This document shows positions 63,822-64,000 of a stretch of 64,000 nt of DNA, one piece after another. The notes under the pieces are model-generated. The model worked only from the letters and a program-made list of their open reading frames with translations. It was not told the origin of the DNA and made no database searches. The stretch lies in the NCBI GenBank assembly GCA_038380435.1, contig JAWZYU010000005.1, positions 41,748,001 to 41,812,000 of the forward strand, read 5' to 3'. Each line of letters opens with the position of its first letter. Position 1 is the first letter of the stretch. Origin of the DNA: Ryuthela nishihirai. Its lineage: Eukaryota; Arthropoda; Arachnida; Araneae; Heptathelidae. The translations under genes and the position numbers were made by a program.

Positions 63822-64000
63822 TGTGCTGGGGTGTTGTTCAAATATAACTTTCACATTGTGACGTCAAAGGGACTCTGCCTCATGCTCAATTAGTTGTTTC
63901 GACACTGGCTGAACTGCTGGGTGTGTGGTGGGAGTCTATGTTCTGTGCTGGGGTGTTATTCAAATGGAGCTCTGAACTTCTGATGTCTCAGGGACTCTGC
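63822..64000 (+). repeat. Tandem repeat, period 122 bp, cut by window end
   Basis: TGTGCTGGGGTGTTGTTCAA (63822) recurs as TGTGCTGGGGTGTTATTCAA (63944), and AGGGACTCTGC (63868) recurs at 63990-64000, both at an interval of 122 bp. Units are diverged between these anchors. At least one and a half units are in view and the array may continue beyond the window. Confidence 0.8.

Noticed and set aside
1..64000. CRISPR arrays, operons, bacterial promoters or prophage
   Set aside because: No regularly spaced repeats, no operon-like gene blocks; splice sites, SINEs and LINEs show this is animal nuclear DNA.

Overview
This is AT-rich animal nuclear DNA, most likely from an arthropod. The phylum call rests on the arthropod-type DUF4817 transposase head near 60.7 kb and on the mixture of Tc1/mariner, pogo, hAT, P and RTE elements; it is an inference. 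There is no bacterial gene organisation, and no intact host gene lies wholly inside the window. All repeat families, identities and boundaries given here were read by eye.

The only host gene I can name is the 3' end of a carnitine O-palmitoyltransferase 1 (CPT1) gene on the + strand. Its last two coding exons are at 7799-7891 and 20178-20252, both with proper splice sites. They are separated by an intron of about 12.3 kb packed with transposons. Upstream exons lie outside the window.

The rest is a layered graveyard of mobile elements. The dominant family is an RTE-like LINE (APE endonuclease followed by reverse transcriptase, with a short ATG/GAG-type repeat at its 3' end). It has about a dozen copies or fragments, all broken: near-complete at 1.48-4.77 kb (-), 37.3-40.6 kb (rearranged) and 41.2-43.6 kb (-), and partial at 9.8, 10.9, 12.6-14.7, 21.6-24.8, 35.2, 51.0-54.0, 56.5 and 58.2-59.2 kb. 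Two tRNA-headed SINE families occur: a long one of about 380-390 bp (here 'SINE-long') and a shorter one of about 200 bp ('SINE-short'). Several copies have perfect target-site duplications.

DNA transposons include Tc1-like relics (0.05-1.3, 7.1, 7.9-9.2 and 27.1-28.8 kb), mariner relics (47.6-48.1 and 48.9-50.5 kb), pogo/Tigger-type derivatives (30.6, 55.7 and 59.5 kb), a foldback element (35.4 kb), an hAT MITE (51.8 kb), a DUF4817-bearing derivative (60.5 kb) and a 315-bp P-superfamily MITE carrying a THAP-like mini-exon (62.4 kb). Older LINE relics of the I and Jockey/CR1 groups lie at 16-19.4, 44-44.8, 54-55.4 and 59.2 kb.

The best leads are: (1) an RTE copy with the exact geometry of a twin-primed, inverted insertion; (2) a roughly 955-bp near-identical tract shared by two otherwise diverged RTE copies 20 kb apart, suggesting gene conversion; (3) the P-type MITE with its THAP exon; (4) a GC-rich 366-bp retroposon-like unit inside a mariner, with an 11-bp duplication and a partial relative at 63.4 kb; (5) a duplicated intron block flanking the penultimate CPT1 exon, one copy of which carries a G34 run.
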